Of a stretch of DNA of 64,000 nucleotides, positions 33,878-41,822 are shown piece after piece. Origin of the DNA: Pseudomonas fulva 12-X (lineage in GTDB: Bacteria; Pseudomonadota; Gammaproteobacteria; Pseudomonadales; Pseudomonadaceae); assembly GCF_000213805.1 (NCBI RefSeq), contig NC_015556.1, positions 1,178,001 through 1,242,000 of the forward strand. The letters run 5' to 3'. Position numbers and translations under genes: made by a program. The notes under the pieces are model-generated. The model was given only the letters and a program-made list of their open reading frames with translations. It was not told the DNA's origin and did not search any database. Every line of letters begins with the position of its first letter. Position 1 is the first letter of the stretch.

Positions 33878-33906
33878 TTGCTGAAACGTTTCATCAAGTT
33901 TATAAA
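33878..33906 (+). promoter_or_regulatory. Promoter with LacI/Cra-type operator before the DUF4432 gene
   Basis: TTGCTG (-35, 33878-33883), a 17-base spacer and TATAAA (-10, 33901-33906) form a near-ideal sigma-70 promoter 33 bases before the start codon. The perfect palindrome TGAAACGTTTCA (33882-33893) overlaps the -35 and spacer. This sequence is typical of LacI/GalR-family and Cra (FruR) operators, so repression relieved by a sugar or sugar phosphate is likely. No LacI-type gene is in the window. Confidence 0.72.
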
Positions 33907-33938
33907 AAAATGCCACAACTCCAAGAAAGGTTGCAGTC

Positions 33939-35153
33939 ATGGCCCCACTCAAACTCTTCGTTGCGCTCGGCGCACTGTCCGCTGCCTCCCACGCCATGGC
34001 CTGGGATTACGTTCTGCTCGACACCGACAAGGCCGCCCAGAACTGGCAGATCACCAGCCAGCAACTCGGCGTGAAAACCGACAAACCCTTTAGCGTCACC
34101 CTGCGCACCTTGCACGGCGGGCGACAGGAAGGCGTCAGCATCGTCGACATCGATAACGGCACCATGAAGCTTTCCGTGGTGCCGACGCGCGGCATGAACG
34201 TCCTGCAGGCTTCGGTCGGCGACGTGCGCATGGGCTGGGATTCGCCGGTCAAGGAAGTGGTCAACCCGGCCTTCATCGAACTCAATGGCCGCGGTGGCCT
34301 GGGCTGGCTGGAAGGCTTCAATGAGCTGGTCACCCGCTGCGGCTACGAGTGGGTCGGGCACCCCGGCATGGACAACGGTGAACTGCTGACCCTGCACGGC
34401 CGCGCTGCGAACATTCCGGCCAGCAAGGTCACTCTGCATATCGACGAAAAGCCGCCTTACGCCATTACCTTGCGCGGCGAGCTGAAGGAACAGGCATTCA
34501 AGAAGGTCGATTTTTCCGTCGCCACCGAGCTGGTCACCGAACCCGGCAGCGTAACCTTCGCCCTCAACGACACCCTGACCAACAACGGCGACTATCCGAA
34601 GGAATACCAGGCGCTGTATCACAGCAACTTCAGCACGCCGTTCCTGGAGCAGGGCGCGCGGTTCGCCGCACCGGTGAAGCAGGTCTCACCGTTCAACGAC
34701 AAGGCCAAGGACGACCTGGCCGACTGGCAAACCTATCGTGGGCCCACCAAGGATTACGACGAAACTGTCTACAACGTGGTGCCCTACGCCGACGCCAAGG
34801 GCGACACCCTGACCGTGCTGCACAACAAGGCCGGCAGCCTGGGCGTTTCGGTGGGCTTCAATACCCGGACACTGCCGGTGTTCTCCCTGTGGAAAAACAC
34901 CGACACCCAGGGCCAGGGCTATGTCACCGGGCTGGAGCCCGGCACCAGCTTCTCCTACAACCGCCGCTATCAGCGCCCGCTGAAACTGGTGCCGACCATC
35001 GCGCCGAAGGAGCACAAGCAGTTCCGCATCCAGTACAGCCTGTTGGCCGACAAGCCGGCGGTGGACAAGGCCTTGAAGCAGGTGGGCGAGATTCAGGATG
35101 GTCGCAAGACGGAGGTGCGGCAGACACCGTTGGTTGATCTGACCAAGGAGTGA
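33939..35153 (+). CDS. Exported DUF4432 (aldose 1-epimerase-like) protein
   Basis: A 404-residue precursor with a signal peptide of about 21 residues (LFVALGALSAASHAMA). The rest matches the DUF4432 branch of the galactose mutarotase-like fold: PTRGMNVLQASVGD, WLEGFNELVTRCG and LHGRAANIPA near residues 75-165, then a beta-sandwich ending ITLRGELKE. Most aldose epimerases are cytoplasmic; a signal peptide implies action in the periplasm. The substrate is unknown, perhaps a sugar or sugar acid. The upstream promoter carries a LacI/Cra-type operator. The gene stands alone and is followed by a terminator. Confidence 0.83.
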   Translation: MAPLKLFVALGALSAASHAMAWDYVLLDTDKAAQNWQITSQQLGVKTDKPFSVTLRTLHGGRQEGVSIVDIDNGTMKLSVVPTRGMNVLQASVGDVRMGWDSPVKEVVNPAFIELNGRGGLGWLEGFNELVTRCGYEWVGHPGMDNGELLTLHGRAANIPASKVTLHIDEKPPYAITLRGELKEQAFKKVDFSVATELVTEPGSVTFALNDTLTNNGDYPKEYQALYHSNFSTPFLEQGARFAAPVKQVSPFNDKAKDDLADWQTYRGPTKDYDETVYNVVPYADAKGDTLTVLHNKAGSLGVSVGFNTRTLPVFSLWKNTDTQGQGYVTGLEPGTSFSYNRRYQRPLKLVPTIAPKEHKQFRIQYSLLADKPAVDKALKQVGEIQDGRKTEVRQTPLVDLTKE

Positions 35154-35169
35154 CACCTGCTGGAATATT

Positions 35170-35203
35170 GCCGGCCGATCATGCAGCCCTCGGCCGGCTG
35201 TTC
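35170..35203 (+). terminator. Hairpin terminator after the DUF4432 gene
   Basis: GCCGGCCGA (35170-35178) pairs with TCGGCCGGC (35190-35198), loop 11, followed by TGTTCC. It lies 17 bases after the stop. Confidence 0.65.
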
Positions 35204-35249
35204 CCATCGACTGCCACAATTGCTGACTGCCCGCTCTTGGCCGGCTTGC

Positions 35250-35747
35250 GCCTGCGGCCACCGCTGCCAGTGTGTCGGCCACCAGAGGTACGAACATGCG
35301 GATCATACCCTGCACGAGAATGAAGCGATCCATGCCCAGGATGCTGCCGACGACCAGGCTAGCAATGACGAAGTATAGGAAGTTTGCTTCCTTCATCAGC
35401 ATCTTGGTTGCGTCAATGGTGGTTGGCCCGAAGAAGCCGTAGAACACCAGCACCGAAGGCAGTAGCAGGCAGAGGATTGCGCCCCCGCCAATCTCTTTGA
35501 GAATCGGCAGGCGCTGCCCCAGCTGACCGAAAAACACGCCCATGGTCATGATCACGGCGAGACCACCGATCATGTTTTTTGGTAGCAGCGCAAAGTGTGC
35601 AGATAGGAAAACGGTCAACGCTATCGCGAGGAAATAAGGCAGTGGGATCACGCCTATTTCATAGGTCAGGAAGGAGTGAAGCAGGCTGCGTTTAGGCGAC
35701 GAAGCAGGGGCGTCCGACGCCGATCCCGAATTGGAAATCAGGCTCAT
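35250..35747 (-). pseudogene. 2-hydroxycarboxylate transporter (CitS/MleP family), truncated after about 166 codons
   Basis: From ATG 35747 the minus strand reads a good 2HCT-family N-terminus with several membrane segments (YFLAIALTVFLSAHFALLPKNMIGGLAVIMTMGVFFGQLG, split here only for description) and DRFILVQGMIRMFVPLVADTLAAVA. Homology stops near 35250; after that the frame is antisense to the DUF4432 gene. Full-length family members have about 440 residues, so roughly 60 per cent is missing. These are sodium- or proton-linked malate/citrate carriers. It diverges from the DmlR-like regulator, suggesting it once belonged to that regulon. Confidence 0.78.
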
Positions 35748-35859
35748 GGCTAATCCTCTGTTTGTTTTTGTGAAGGAGGAATGGTCGGCGTCTGGTCATG
35801 GAGTTCACCGCCGAGGAGAAATGCTATCCTTCGCATAAAGTGCAATAAACAGATCAATC

Positions 35860-36789
35860 ATGACGCCTACAAACACGATTCGTGTCGAATCGCCGCTTCC
35901 CGAAGATCTTCGCGTTTTCCTGACCGTGATACGTAAGTCAAGTTTTGCGGGTGCTGCTGATGAGCTGGGTTTGTCACCGGCGTTTGTCAGCAAACGCATT
36001 CGTATCTTGGAAGAAGCTTTGCAAACTCGCTTGCTCCACCGTTCCACCCGGCGTATCGCGCTGACCGAGGCTGGAGAGAAAACTCAGCGGTGGGCCACCC
36101 GATTTCTTGATGACATGGATGATTTCGTCAGTGAGCTAACGGAGATACGTCAGGCGCCGCGGGGCCTGCTGCACATCTGCAGCAGCTTTGGATTTGGTCG
36201 TAATCACGTCGCGCCTGCGATTGCAGAGCTGTCATCCACCTACCCGGATCTGGAGGTCCGCCTGGATGTGTTTGACCGGGTTGTCGACATCGTTGCCGAA
36301 GGATTTGATCTGGAAATCCGCGTTGGCGACGACTTGCCCGGTCATCACATCGGCCGCAAGCTGGTCAGCAATCAGCGGGTGCTTTGCGCCACTCCAGATT
36401 ATCTGGAGAGACGTGGTACGCCTTTGAGCCTGAAGAATCTCGCCCAACATGACTGCCTAGTGCTCAAGGAGCGCAACAACCCTTTTGGGGTCTGGCAGCT
36501 AAATCATGTGGACGGTGATGAAACAGTGCGTGTGAGCAGCCGACTGTCTTCTAACAATGGTGAGATCGTGCTGCAGTGGGCACTAAGCGGCAGAGGCATA
36601 ATCCTGCGCTCACTCTGGGACGTTCAGCCGTTGCTGGATCAAGGCAAGCTGGTTCGTGTGTTACCAGCCTATACCCAGAGCGCCAACGTCTGGGCGGTAT
36701 ATCCCACTCGACTGTCGGACTCTGCCAAGCTGCGCGTTTGCGTGGAGTTTCTTGAAAACCGCTTCAAGAAAATGGTGCTTATGGGCTGA
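35860..36789 (+). CDS. LysR-family regulator (DmlR-like)
   Basis: A 309-residue LysR protein. The helix-turn-helix spans about residues 14-72 (EDLRVFLTVIRKSSFAGAAD, then LSPAFVSKRIRILEE); the effector domain begins near 98 (LLHICSSFGFGRNHVAP). It resembles DmlR, the activator of D-malate dehydrogenase, and the regulator at 8463. It diverges from the truncated 2-hydroxycarboxylate carrier and lies next to a LeuCD-type dehydratase pair, so it probably controlled uptake and use of a hydroxy-dicarboxylate such as D-malate or maleate. Confidence 0.87.
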   Translation: MTPTNTIRVESPLPEDLRVFLTVIRKSSFAGAADELGLSPAFVSKRIRILEEALQTRLLHRSTRRIALTEAGEKTQRWATRFLDDMDDFVSELTEIRQAPRGLLHICSSFGFGRNHVAPAIAELSSTYPDLEVRLDVFDRVVDIVAEGFDLEIRVGDDLPGHHIGRKLVSNQRVLCATPDYLERRGTPLSLKNLAQHDCLVLKERNNPFGVWQLNHVDGDETVRVSSRLSSNNGEIVLQWALSGRGIILRSLWDVQPLLDQGKLVRVLPAYTQSANVWAVYPTRLSDSAKLRVCVEFLENRFKKMVLMG

Positions 36790-37098
36790 TCAAGGTGGGC
36801 AGCCTTTGCTGCGCAGCAGGTCGTCAAATCTGGGCGGGTCCAGTGTACCCGCCGTGATTGCTGTCATGATGTAGCTCTTACGGTGAGCGCACTGCCGCAA
36901 AGATGCTCGGCTCCGTGGAAAACTTGAGACCGAGACCACCGACGTTGCGGCCTGAGCAGTCGCTGACGATCGCACTTGGCACTGCAGATACAGGTGGCTG
37001 ATCTGGTAGCCGGGTGACCCCGAACTGTTCGAGGTTACGGTGAGCATGACTGTTCCAATGCGGGCCGCTTGCGCGGAGGCCCGCTGTCTCTGTAATTA
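36790..37098. other. Intergenic stretch between the DmlR-like and LeuD-like genes
   Basis: No gene is seen in these 309 bases. Two short hairpins are present: GGCGGGT (36833-36839) with ACCCGCC (36847-36853), near the end of the regulator, and GCGGGCC (37060-37066) with GGCCCGC (37078-37084), just beyond the LeuD-like stop on the minus strand. Neither has a clear T-run. They may mark the ends of the two convergent transcripts. Confidence 0.5.
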
Positions 37099-37707
37099 TC
37101 AGGCTAGCCAAGGGTTTGCGCGGTGGTGCTGAGCTTCGAATTCTCGTATCTGGTCGGTACGCTGAAGAGTGGTGCCAATAGCATCCAAGCCTTGGAGCAA
37201 CGCATCCTTGCGCAGCGAATCGATGTCGACGGCAATTATCTGACCATCGCTCAGATGGATTTGTTGGCGAGTCAGATCTACGGTGATTTCAGCGTTGTCA
37301 GGCGAGCCAACTTGGCGACCGACCTCCCGTAGCTCGGTCTCGCCGAGCTGAATGAGCAGCACTCCATTACGCTGACAGTTGTCGAAGAATATCCCTGCGA
37401 AGCTGGTACCGATCAGCGCCCGGATCCCCAGCTGCTTCAGGCCCCACACCGCATGCTCGCGACTGGAGCCGCAGCCGAAGTTAGGCCCTACCACCAGGAA
37501 GCTCGATTTATCCCACGGGCTCTGGTTTAGAACGAACTCGGGATTCGGCGTGCCGTCCTGCAGAAAGCGCAGGTCGAAGAATACGCCGCGATCCAGGCCG
37601 TTACGGTCGATACCCTTGAGGAACTGCTTGGGCATGATGACGTCGGTGTCCACATTGGCCGCGAGAAAGGGCGCGGCTATACCTTGGACGGAAGTAAATG
37701 CTTGCAT
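37099..37707 (-). CDS. LeuD-type dehydratase small subunit (probably not leucine synthesis)
   Basis: A 202-residue swivel-domain subunit of the aconitase superfamily. It shows ANVDTDVIMPKQFLK, the NFGCGSSREHAVWGL loop that completes the active site, and the SFAGIFFDNCQRNGVLL stretch. It is coupled to the large subunit upstream (one base between stop and start). The sequence differs clearly from the usual Pseudomonas LeuD, which has longer loops. Location beside a DmlR-like regulator and a hydroxycarboxylate carrier remnant favours maleate hydratase, citraconate hydratase or dimethylmalate dehydratase. The pairing is certain; the substrate is not. Confidence 0.82.
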   Translation of the reverse strand: MQAFTSVQGIAAPFLAANVDTDVIMPKQFLKGIDRNGLDRGVFFDLRFLQDGTPNPEFVLNQSPWDKSSFLVVGPNFGCGSSREHAVWGLKQLGIRALIGTSFAGIFFDNCQRNGVLLIQLGETELREVGRQVGSPDNAEITVDLTRQQIHLSDGQIIAVDIDSLRKDALLQGLDAIGTTLQRTDQIREFEAQHHRANPWLA

Positions 37708-37708
37708 G

Positions 37709-39130
37709 TCAGGCCTCCATCACCAGCGAACGTACGTCGATCAAATGGCCGCTGACAGCAGCAGCGGCAACCATGGCTGGGCTCATCAAGTGGGTGCGGG
37801 CTCCGGCGCCCTGACGACCTTCAAAGTTACGGTTGGTACTCGATGCGCAGCGGTCACCAGGCGAAAGAACGTCATCGTTCATCGCCAGACACATCGAGCA
37901 GCCGGACTGGCGCCATTCGAAACCTGCATCCTGAAATATCTGCGCAAGTCCTTCGGCTTCAGCCTGGTCACGTACCAATGTCGAGCCGGGCACGATCATG
38001 GCGCGTACATTGGCTGCCACTTTTCGGCCTCGTACTACCCGAGCGGCGTCACGCAGGTCCTCGATGCGGGCATTGGTGCATGAGCCGATGAAGGCGTGGC
38101 TGATACTCACGGCCGAAAGCGGCGTACCGGCTTCTAACCCCATATAACGCAGGGCGCGTTGCAGGTCTTGACGGCGAATCAGGTCGCTTTCCTGACTTGG
38201 ATCGGGCACTTGCTCGCTGATGGCTCCGGCTTGATCCGGGCTGGTACCCCAGGTGACCATCGGCGCCAACTCGCTAGCGTCGAGACGCACTTCCTTGTCG
38301 AACTGCGCGCCCTCGTCGGTGTAGAGCAATTTCCATTTCTCTACAGCCCGCTCCCAGAGTTGCCCCTTGGGAACGCGAGGCTTGTCTTTTAGATACGCAT
38401 ACACCTTCTCGTCAGGTGCCATGAAAGCCCCGCGCGCGCCGGCTTCCACCGCCATGTTGCAGATGGTCATGCGCGCCTCGACGCTGAGCGCATCGATGGT
38501 GCTGCCAGCGAACTCGATGGCGTAGCCCGTGGCACCTGAGGCGCCGATACGCTGTATCAGTGCCATGATGATGTCTTTGGACGTGACACCTGGGCCCAGC
38601 TCACCCTGGACTGTTACACGCATGGATTTCAGACGCTTGTAAACCAACGTCTGGGTGGCCAGCAGGTGCTCGATTTCCGATGTCCCTATGCCGAAACCGA
38701 ATGCTCCCAATGCACCGTAAGTGGTGGTATGGCTATCGCCGGCGGCGACCACCATGCCGGGCAATATGAAGCCCTGCTCGGGGGCCACGACGTGTTCAAT
38801 GCCCTGGCGCTTGTCCAGCACGTCGAACAATTCGATGCCGAAGTCCCGGCAGTTCTTCTCGAAATAGGACACCTGTAACGCACCGCCGGCATCCGGCATG
38901 GCCGCCACGCGTTCGGGTGCGGTCGGGTTGACGTGGTCTACCACGCAGAGGGTCGATGTCGGGCGCCAGACTTTCCGGTTGGCCTCGCGCAAGCCGCTGA
39001 AAGCTTGGGGGCTGGTGTATTCGTTGGCGACCTGACGGTCGATGTAGAGCAGCACGTGGCCATGGTCATCCAGCTTGCAGACGCTATGGGAATCGATGTG
39101 CTTGTCGTAGAGGGTTCTTGGGCGGTGCAT
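37709..39130 (-). CDS. LeuC-type dehydratase large subunit (Fe-S)
   Basis: A 473-residue aconitase-superfamily large subunit. The 4Fe-4S cysteines are in IGSCTNAR and in GCSMC near the C-terminus; other landmarks are LYDKHIDSHSV, VDHVNPT, PGMVVAAGDSHTTTYGALG and STNRNFEGRQG. With the small subunit it forms a hydro-lyase moving or adding water across a dicarboxylic acid. Family resemblance is to 3-isopropylmalate dehydratase, but the genomic context points to a catabolic role. An upstream gap of 249 bases presumably holds its promoter; the ribosome site is weak (GAGAA). Confidence 0.85.
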   Translation of the reverse strand: MHRPRTLYDKHIDSHSVCKLDDHGHVLLYIDRQVANEYTSPQAFSGLREANRKVWRPTSTLCVVDHVNPTAPERVAAMPDAGGALQVSYFEKNCRDFGIELFDVLDKRQGIEHVVAPEQGFILPGMVVAAGDSHTTTYGALGAFGFGIGTSEIEHLLATQTLVYKRLKSMRVTVQGELGPGVTSKDIIMALIQRIGASGATGYAIEFAGSTIDALSVEARMTICNMAVEAGARGAFMAPDEKVYAYLKDKPRVPKGQLWERAVEKWKLLYTDEGAQFDKEVRLDASELAPMVTWGTSPDQAGAISEQVPDPSQESDLIRRQDLQRALRYMGLEAGTPLSAVSISHAFIGSCTNARIEDLRDAARVVRGRKVAANVRAMIVPGSTLVRDQAEAEGLAQIFQDAGFEWRQSGCSMCLAMNDDVLSPGDRCASSTNRNFEGRQGAGARTHLMSPAMVAAAAVSGHLIDVRSLVMEA

Positions 39131-39379
39131 GGCAGTTCTCGCGAGTGATTGTTATGCGAGTCGGAAGACTTCACGGGAGGCTGCAACCTTCAGGCAGTCG
39201 CCCAAAGCATATGTGACCAATATTTAGTATCAACATGCCGGATTGTTATTTTGGATTTACATATCGTGTTTAATTAGGGCTGTTCTTATGGGGGATTGAG
39301 CAGTCAGTCCCGCTTCTAGACGAAAGCTGCCATTTAGAAACGCCCGCGCTGATCGTTACCTATTCCCGCGTAAAGCCAA

Positions 39380-40150
39380 TTACCAAACAATCGGATTATT
39401 GTCCCAAGCCCAGAAGGACCCGCTGTCCTCCGGCCCGTGGGTGCCTATCACTTCCAGAATGCGCTCGGCCGAGAACGCCGGTTCGAACAGCTGGTCCTCC
39501 GGCACCTTGGCCTGGAAGGGTTTGGACAGTTGCGTGTCCGTCGTACCGGGGTGGATGGCCAGGACGGTGGAGGCGGGGTTCAGGCGTTTGAGTTCGATGC
39601 CAGCCGTGTGCAGCAACTGGTTGAGCGCCGCCTTGCTGGCGCGGTAGCTGTACCAGCCGCCCAGGCGGTTATCGCCGATCGAGCCGACCCGCGCCGAGAG
39701 CGCGGCGAAGGTGGTGGGTTGTTTGCGCAATAACGGGAGCAGATGCTTGAGCAGCAGGATCGGCGCGAAGGTGTTGGTGGCGAAGGTCGCCTGCAGGCTT
39801 GCCAGGCTCAGTTGCGATAGAGCCTTTTCGGCTGTAGCGCCGTCCTGATGGAGGATGCCCAGGGTGCTGATGACCAGGTGCAGATGTTCGCACTCCTCAC
39901 TTACTTCGCGCGCCAGGGCTTCGAGGGAGTGCTCATTGCGAGCGTCGCAGTCGACTCGCTTCAGGCGCGGGCCATGGCGCTCGGCAATTTTTTCCAACTC
40001 TGCAGAAGTACTGGCCTGTCGTGCCACGGCCCAGACTTGAGCCACGTCATCGCGTTCGAGCAAAGCCGTGCATAGCGCCAGGCCGATACCTCGGCTGGCG
40101 CCGGCTATCAGCACCTGTGCATCGCTGTTCAGTCCGGGTAGCAAACGCAT
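39380..40150 (-). CDS. Short-chain dehydrogenase/reductase (CsgA-like)
   Basis: A 256-residue SDR enzyme. The cofactor motif GASRGIG is near residue 18, the catalytic tyrosine and lysine are in YSYRASKAA, and the serine in ALSARVGS. The pattern resembles the CsgA/YciK-like group of NAD(P)-dependent reductases; the substrate is unknown. The ATG at 40150 is preferred to GTG 40153 because AAGGTG sits just upstream. A decayed copy of its C-terminal part is found at 33653-33830 in the same orientation, so the segment between them is bracketed by two related sequences. Confidence 0.85.
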   Translation of the reverse strand: MRLLPGLNSDAQVLIAGASRGIGLALCTALLERDDVAQVWAVARQASTSAELEKIAERHGPRLKRVDCDARNEHSLEALAREVSEECEHLHLVISTLGILHQDGATAEKALSQLSLASLQATFATNTFAPILLLKHLLPLLRKQPTTFAALSARVGSIGDNRLGGWYSYRASKAALNQLLHTAGIELKRLNPASTVLAIHPGTTDTQLSKPFQAKVPEDQLFEPAFSAERILEVIGTHGPEDSGSFWAWDNNPIVW

Positions 40151-40264
40151 CACGCACCTTCAAAGGCTTGGCCGAGGTGCTTGTTAGGACTGCGGAGTAG
40201 GGCGTGACGTTCAGGTGAGTGGCGCTGCGCCGAAAGGCTGTTCGAGCAAAACCGACTGCGCGAC

Positions 40265-40588
40265 TCAATACGCCGCCAGAATCCCCTGCGGGTTGTAGCC
40301 ATGGATTACCGTGCCGTTGACCTTGAGCACCGGCACGCCGCGGCCGCCCAGGGCGTCGTAGGCGCGGCGGGCTTCGGGGGATTTTTCGATGTCCATTTCG
40401 GTGTAGGCGATGCCGCGTTCGCCGAGGAACTCACGGGTCTGGGCGCAGTAGCCGCACCAGCTGGTGGCGTAGAGGATGACTTCACCCTGGCCGGCCACCT
40501 GCTGCGGTTTGCCCAGTAGCATCGGCTCGAGGCGATCCCAGTGTTGCCAGGCGGCGAGCGCCACGATTATCAGCAAAATCCGTTTCAT
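40265..40588 (-). CDS. Glutaredoxin-family protein with membrane anchor
   Basis: A 107-residue protein. An N-terminal hydrophobic segment (ILLIIVALAAWQHW) could anchor or export it. A thioredoxin-fold domain follows with the active-site CGYC (YATSWCGYCAQT) and the cis-proline region GRGVPVLKVNG. Glutaredoxins reduce disulfides or glutathione adducts; the CxxC spacing and PV segment fit the glutaredoxin branch. It lies between the SDR gene and yejK, all on the minus strand but probably separately transcribed. Confidence 0.85.
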   Translation of the reverse strand: MKRILLIIVALAAWQHWDRLEPMLLGKPQQVAGQGEVILYATSWCGYCAQTREFLGERGIAYTEMDIEKSPEARRAYDALGGRGVPVLKVNGTVIHGYNPQGILAAY

Positions 40589-40670
40589 GAGTGGCGTCTC
40601 GGCAGGGTGGCCTAGGGGCTGTTCTCGTTTTACGCATGGCTGAAACGGGACCAGACCCTGGCGTTATCGC

Positions 40671-41678
40671 TCAATCCTTGCGGCGTTTCAACTGGTCGGT
40701 CAGCTGGGTCGGCAGGTTGCGGATGGTCAGGGTATCGGAGGCTTCGTCGTATTCGATCTTGGAGCCCAGCAGGTGGGCCTCGAAGCTGATCGACAGGCCT
40801 TCGGCGCGGCCGGTGAAGCGGCGGAACTGGCTCAGGGTGCGTTTATCGGCGGGGATCTCCGGCGACAGGCCGTAATCCTTGTTACGGATATGGTCGTAGA
40901 ACGCCTGGGGGCGCTCCTCATCGATCAGCCCGGAGAGCTCTTCCAGGGTCATCGGCTCGCCCATCTTGGCCTGGCTGGTGGCGTAGTCGACCAGGGTGTC
41001 GGTCTTCGCCCGGGCCTGTTCTTCGGGCAGGTCCTCGCTCTCGACGAAATCGCTGAAGGCCTTGAGCAGGGTGCGGGTTTCGCTGGGCGAGTCGACGCCT
41101 TCCTGGCAGCCGATGAAGTCACGGAAGTACTCCGAGACCTTCTTGCCGTTCTTGCCCTTGATGAACGAAATGTATTGCTTGGACTGCTTGTTGTTGCGCC
41201 ACTCGCTGATATTGATACGCGCCGCCAGGTGCAGCTGGCCGAGGTCCAGGTGCTTGGCCGGGGTCACGTCCAGCGCGTCGTTCACCGCCACGCCTTCGCT
41301 GTGGTGCAGCAGGGCGATGGCCAGGTAGTCGGTCATGCCTTGCTGATAATGGGCGAACAGCACGTGGCCGCCGGTGGATAGGTTGGATTCTTCCATCAGC
41401 TTCTGCAGATGCTCGACGGCCTGGCGACTGAAGGCGGTGAAATCCTCGCCGTCTTCCAGGTAGGTCTTCAGCCAGCCGCTGAACGGGTAGGCGCCGGACT
41501 CTTCATGAAAGAAGCCCCAGGCCTTGCCCTGCTTGGCGTTGTAGCTGTCATTGAGGTCGGCCAGCATGTTCTCGATGGCCTGGGAAGCGCCCAGTTCGCT
41601 GTCGCGGGCGTGCAGCACGGCAGGGCTGCCGTCGGGCTTCTTGTCGATCAAGTGGACGATGCAGTGACGGATCGGCAT
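40671..41678 (-). CDS. yejK: Nucleoid-associated protein YejK/NdpA
   Basis: A 335-residue cytoplasmic protein of the YejK family, known to bind the nucleoid and to interact with topoisomerase IV. The start at 41678 ([14 protein letters not shown]) is the conserved family start; a 13-residue upstream extension in frame is not. The chain has the family segments [41 protein letters not shown] (split for description) and [21 protein letters not shown]. It is a normal-length core gene, divergent from the giant TPR gene. GAGG lies upstream. Confidence 0.93.
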   Translation of the reverse strand: MPIRHCIVHLIDKKPDGSPAVLHARDSELGASQAIENMLADLNDSYNAKQGKAWGFFHEESGAYPFSGWLKTYLEDGEDFTAFSRQAVEHLQKLMEESNLSTGGHVLFAHYQQGMTDYLAIALLHHSEGVAVNDALDVTPAKHLDLGQLHLAARINISEWRNNKQSKQYISFIKGKNGKKVSEYFRDFIGCQEGVDSPSETRTLLKAFSDFVESEDLPEEQARAKTDTLVDYATSQAKMGEPMTLEELSGLIDEERPQAFYDHIRNKDYGLSPEIPADKRTLSQFRRFTGRAEGLSISFEAHLLGSKIEYDEASDTLTIRNLPTQLTDQLKRRKD

Positions 41679-41822
41679 GGGAGGTCCTCGGGACAGCGGG
41701 TTGGAGACGGCCGCCAAGTGTACCCGAGCAGGCCGTCACAGGTGCAGCGTGCCAGCCTTGTCGCGAGTAACGGCTGGCAATAGAGTGCTTGCCGACATTC
41801 GATGACCAGGGAAGGGCGCTCC

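Noticed and set aside
34686..35249. Continuation of the transporter frame into the DUF4432 gene
   Set aside because: Transporter homology stops near 35250; the remaining frame is antisense to a well-supported gene, so it is not a genuine fusion.
37379..38083. 234-codon plus-strand frame opposite the LeuCD-like genes
   Set aside because: Shadow of two genes with clear aconitase-superfamily motifs.
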